A DNA stretch of 22,063 nt from an uncultured Solobacterium sp. (GTDB taxonomy: Bacteria; Bacillota_I; Bacilli_A; Erysipelotrichales; Erysipelotrichaceae): NCBI GenBank assembly GCA_905235315.1, contig CAJOLG010000005.1, forward strand, positions 1 through 22,063, read 5' to 3'. The notes under the pieces are model-generated. The model saw only the letters and a list, made by a program, of their open reading frames with translations. It made no database searches and had not been told where the DNA came from. Below are positions 20,825 to 22,063 of the stretch, one piece after another. A program made the position numbers and the translations under genes. Position 1 is the stretch's first letter; each line of letters starts with the position of its first letter.

Positions 20825-21091
20825 ATGACAGACAACAAAAATCTCAATGAAGAAGAAGTATTTGAACAGGAAGTCAATGATGAAGAACTGACAGCAGTAT
20901 CAGGCGGACGCAAACCTGCACCGTTCTCTCTGGGATGCGAAAACTCTTCCCAGCGTTACATTTATGACTGGGAATTCCCGAACTGTGCATCTTCCGTAGA
21001 AGAAGGAAGCTGGTGCGGAAGTGCCGACGCATGCGTAAAAGCAGCCATCGAATACTTAGGCATGCGAAGCTGCACCAAATCATGGAAGTAA
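20825..21091 (+). CDS. Double-glycine leader peptide precursor, five-Cys (88 aa)
   Basis: Probable secreted peptide of the bacteriocin/RiPP type. Residues 1-28 are an acidic leader ending NDEELTAVSGG, which fits the double-glycine consensus (ELxxVxGG) cut by C39-peptidase ABC exporters. The predicted 60-residue mature part starts RKPAPFSLGCEN and has five Cys (38, 54, 64, 70, 83), many aromatics and a basic C-terminus (RSCTKSWK). Disulfides or enzymatic crosslinks are possible. I recognise no family for the core. The ATG follows AGGAGG with a 10-nt gap; an upstream in-frame ATG at 20792 has no ribosome site. It is probably cotranscribed with the gene at 21119 (27-nt gap). No exporter or modifying enzyme is in view. 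A peptide toxin, signal or RiPP are all possible. Confidence 0.8.
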   Translation: MTDNKNLNEEEVFEQEVNDEELTAVSGGRKPAPFSLGCENSSQRYIYDWEFPNCASSVEEGSWCGSADACVKAAIEYLGMRSCTKSWK

Positions 21092-21118
21092 AGAAATAAC
21101 GGATAAGGAGATTTGATC

Positions 21119-21394
21119 ATGGAAGAAAACAAAACAATCGGAACTGCAGAAATAGAAAAACTGAGTGAAGAAGCTCTTGCACGTGCTGCCGGCGGCTGCG
21201 TGCTCGCGTGCGACTACGAATGCGTTGATTATCGTATCCTTATGTTCGATAATGAAACACGGACGTATCAAGCATTCAGATGCAAAAACTGCGGTGCGGA
21301 GCATTTTTACAGAATGGAGGGCGGCTGGAATGAACCGTCGTACCTTGTTGAAGTCAGCAGGGAAGAATATAACTTTTTCTGCAAAAAGAAATAA
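21119..21394 (+). CDS. Double-glycine leader protein with zinc-ribbon-like Cys pattern (91 aa)
   Basis: Second small protein of the pair. The leader (1-26) is acidic and ends LSEEALARAAGG; Ala-Gly-Gly replaces Ser-Gly-Gly but the helix-then-GG form is kept. The mature part starts CVLACDYECVDYR and continues to RCKNCGAEHFYR and FFCKKK, with Cys at 27, 31, 35, 55, 58 and 88. CxxxCxxxC plus CxxC could form a zinc ribbon, or be crosslinked. I recognise no family. The ATG at 21119 follows AAGGAG by 8 nt; the TTG two codons earlier is less well placed. It follows the five-Cys gene in the same transcript. Partners, immunity protein or exporter are not visible nearby. Confidence 0.75.
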   Translation: MEENKTIGTAEIEKLSEEALARAAGGCVLACDYECVDYRILMFDNETRTYQAFRCKNCGAEHFYRMEGGWNEPSYLVEVSREEYNFFCKKK

Positions 21395-21693
21395 GATACG
21401 GCTGCTTTCCTTAAGATTTCCCATCCGCATGATCGAAAACAGAGCCTGATGATGCCGGCTCTATGATACATGACTATGGGTTGCTTAGAAACAAGCACCA
21501 ACATAGGCAATGCAATTCTAATAAGAGGGTATGCGTCGGTTTTCTGACAGCATACCTTTCTTGTTTTCTCCGTTATCAATGCAAAGGGAGCAGCCACCTA
21601 TGACTCAAATCCCTTTTATTTATGCGCTTTATTTGGATTTATCTTTTCCGCGGACGGATTCATGTATACCCGGGACGAAACCCTGCCCTGCAC
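21395..21693. other. Convergent intergenic region between the double-glycine genes
   Basis: This gap lies between convergent genes and holds a plus-strand terminator (21526-21570). Short open frames from 21531, 21600 and 21622 run into the convergent gene's terminator and 3' end. The one starting at ATG 21600 has GGGAG 9 nt upstream, but its sequence is not protein-like. A GC-rich hairpin, AGAGCC/GGCTCT (about 21441-21465), has no T tail. Confidence 0.45.
21526..21570 (+). terminator. Probable terminator of the plus-strand double-glycine genes
   Basis: GGTATGC (21528-21534) pairs perfectly with GCATACC (21550-21556). An inner GTC/GAC extends the stem past one bulged base. A T-rich tail TTTCTTGTTTT follows. 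It is 130 nt after the stop codon of the gene at 21119. Confidence 0.6.
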
Positions 21694-21721
21694 AAAAAAA
21701 CAGCCCCTTTTTCAGAGACTG
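21694..21721 (-). terminator. Intrinsic terminator of the minus-strand double-glycine gene
   Basis: On the minus strand CAGTCTCT (21721-21714) pairs with AGGGGCTG (21708-21701), including two G-T pairs, around GAAAA, followed by seven T (21700-21694). It lies 11 nt after the stop codon at 21733. Confidence 0.85.
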
Positions 21722-21732
21722 TCCATACCTGC

Positions 21733-22059
21733 TCAGCCGATTTTTTCCCGCATCAGCGCCATGACCTCTTCATGGGAGACAGGCGTGCCGGTCATGATGT
21801 TGTCCGTTTCCTTGTCACCAAAGACATACAGATTATCGTTGTGGTCACGCTCAGAGAACCCGACAATCGGTATCCCTTTATCATTCATGTATCTTATCAG
21901 CATCCATAACGGATACTTATTGGATGTGATTTGTATCCAGGCATCCCGATCATGATAATATACGTAATCGAATAATTCCTTGGTCTGTCTTTCTGTTCCG
22001 CCCGAAACATTTTCCATCGCTTCATCATCGAGAACATTAATTGAAAAGATCTTCGCCAT
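21733..22059 (-). CDS. Double-glycine leader protein without cysteine (108 aa)
   Basis: Third protein with a double-glycine leader. Residues 1-21 end LDDEAMENVSGG, close to the ELTAVSGG leader of the gene at 20825. The predicted mature part of 87 residues starts TERQTKELFDYVYYHDRDAW and has no Cys. It is rich in Asp, Tyr and aromatic residues (YPLWMLIRYMNDKG, FSERDHNDNLYVFGDKETD). Its length and ordered look suggest a folded small protein rather than an unstructured peptide. I recognise no family. The ATG is at 22059, only 4 nt from the window edge, so no ribosome site or promoter can be checked and a longer frame upstream cannot be excluded, though the leader starts naturally here. It converges on the plus-strand pair and ends in a strong terminator. 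Confidence 0.75.
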   Translation of the reverse strand: MAKIFSINVLDDEAMENVSGGTERQTKELFDYVYYHDRDAWIQITSNKYPLWMLIRYMNDKGIPIVGFSERDHNDNLYVFGDKETDNIMTGTPVSHEEVMALMREKIG

Positions 22060-22063
22060 TTTA

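Noticed and set aside
21600..21764. Plus-strand ORF starting at ATG 21600 with GGGAG upstream
   Set aside because: It reads through the opposing terminator and into the 3' end of the convergent double-glycine gene, and its composition is not protein-like. It could be revisited if small-protein data show translation.
1..22063. CRISPR arrays, rRNA genes, complete insertion sequences
   Set aside because: None seen: the only regular repeat is the in-frame 18-bp unit, and no transposase or spaced repeat array is present.

Overview
The window looks like chromosomal DNA of a low-to-mid-GC Gram-positive anaerobe of the Bacillota, probably a gut member of the Erysipelotrichales or a relative. This is an inference from three things: strong AGGAGG ribosome binding sites, an InlB-repeat adhesin, and secreted glycan-active enzymes. 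No rRNA or other taxonomic marker is present. Most genes are on the minus strand.

Layout: (1) 1-2780, minus: the N-terminal 926 residues of a very large surface protein, running off the left edge. (2) 3313-5107, plus: a small membrane-anchored protein, tRNA-Leu(CAA), and a free-standing FakA-like domain. An orphan ArdC-type zincin lies on the minus strand between the tRNA and the FakA-like gene. (3) 5200-9144, minus: a CPBP-like membrane protein with altered motifs, then an operon of a 33-codon leader ORF, an attenuator-like terminator, an ankyrin-repeat protein and an EF-G-like GTPase. (4) 9276-15429, minus: an apparent operon reading phosphodiester glycosidase, secreted GH2 beta-galactosidase, ROK sugar kinase, YgjP-like metallopeptidase and MscS channel. 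The logic is extracellular glycan cleavage followed by intracellular sugar phosphorylation. (5) 15509-17249, minus: a DUF362 protein, a possible 41-residue ORF and an HD-domain hydrolase. (6) 17429-20272, minus: anthranilate synthase trpG and trpE overlapping by 4 nt, and upstream of them a fructose-6-phosphate-aldolase-type transaldolase. (7) 20421-22059: tRNA-Ala(GGC), a tyrosine-integrase relic, and three small proteins that each start with a double-glycine secretion leader.

The two most interesting regions are the double-glycine cluster beside the tRNA-Ala/integrase relic, which is probably the edge of an acquired peptide-secretion locus, and the leader ORF whose stop codon abuts a terminator stem in front of the ankyrin/EF-G-like operon, which has the geometry of ribosome-mediated attenuation. 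A third point is a pair of secreted-enzyme genes with TACAAT exactly 7 nt before the start codon. The ends of most transcription units are marked by clear intrinsic terminators.
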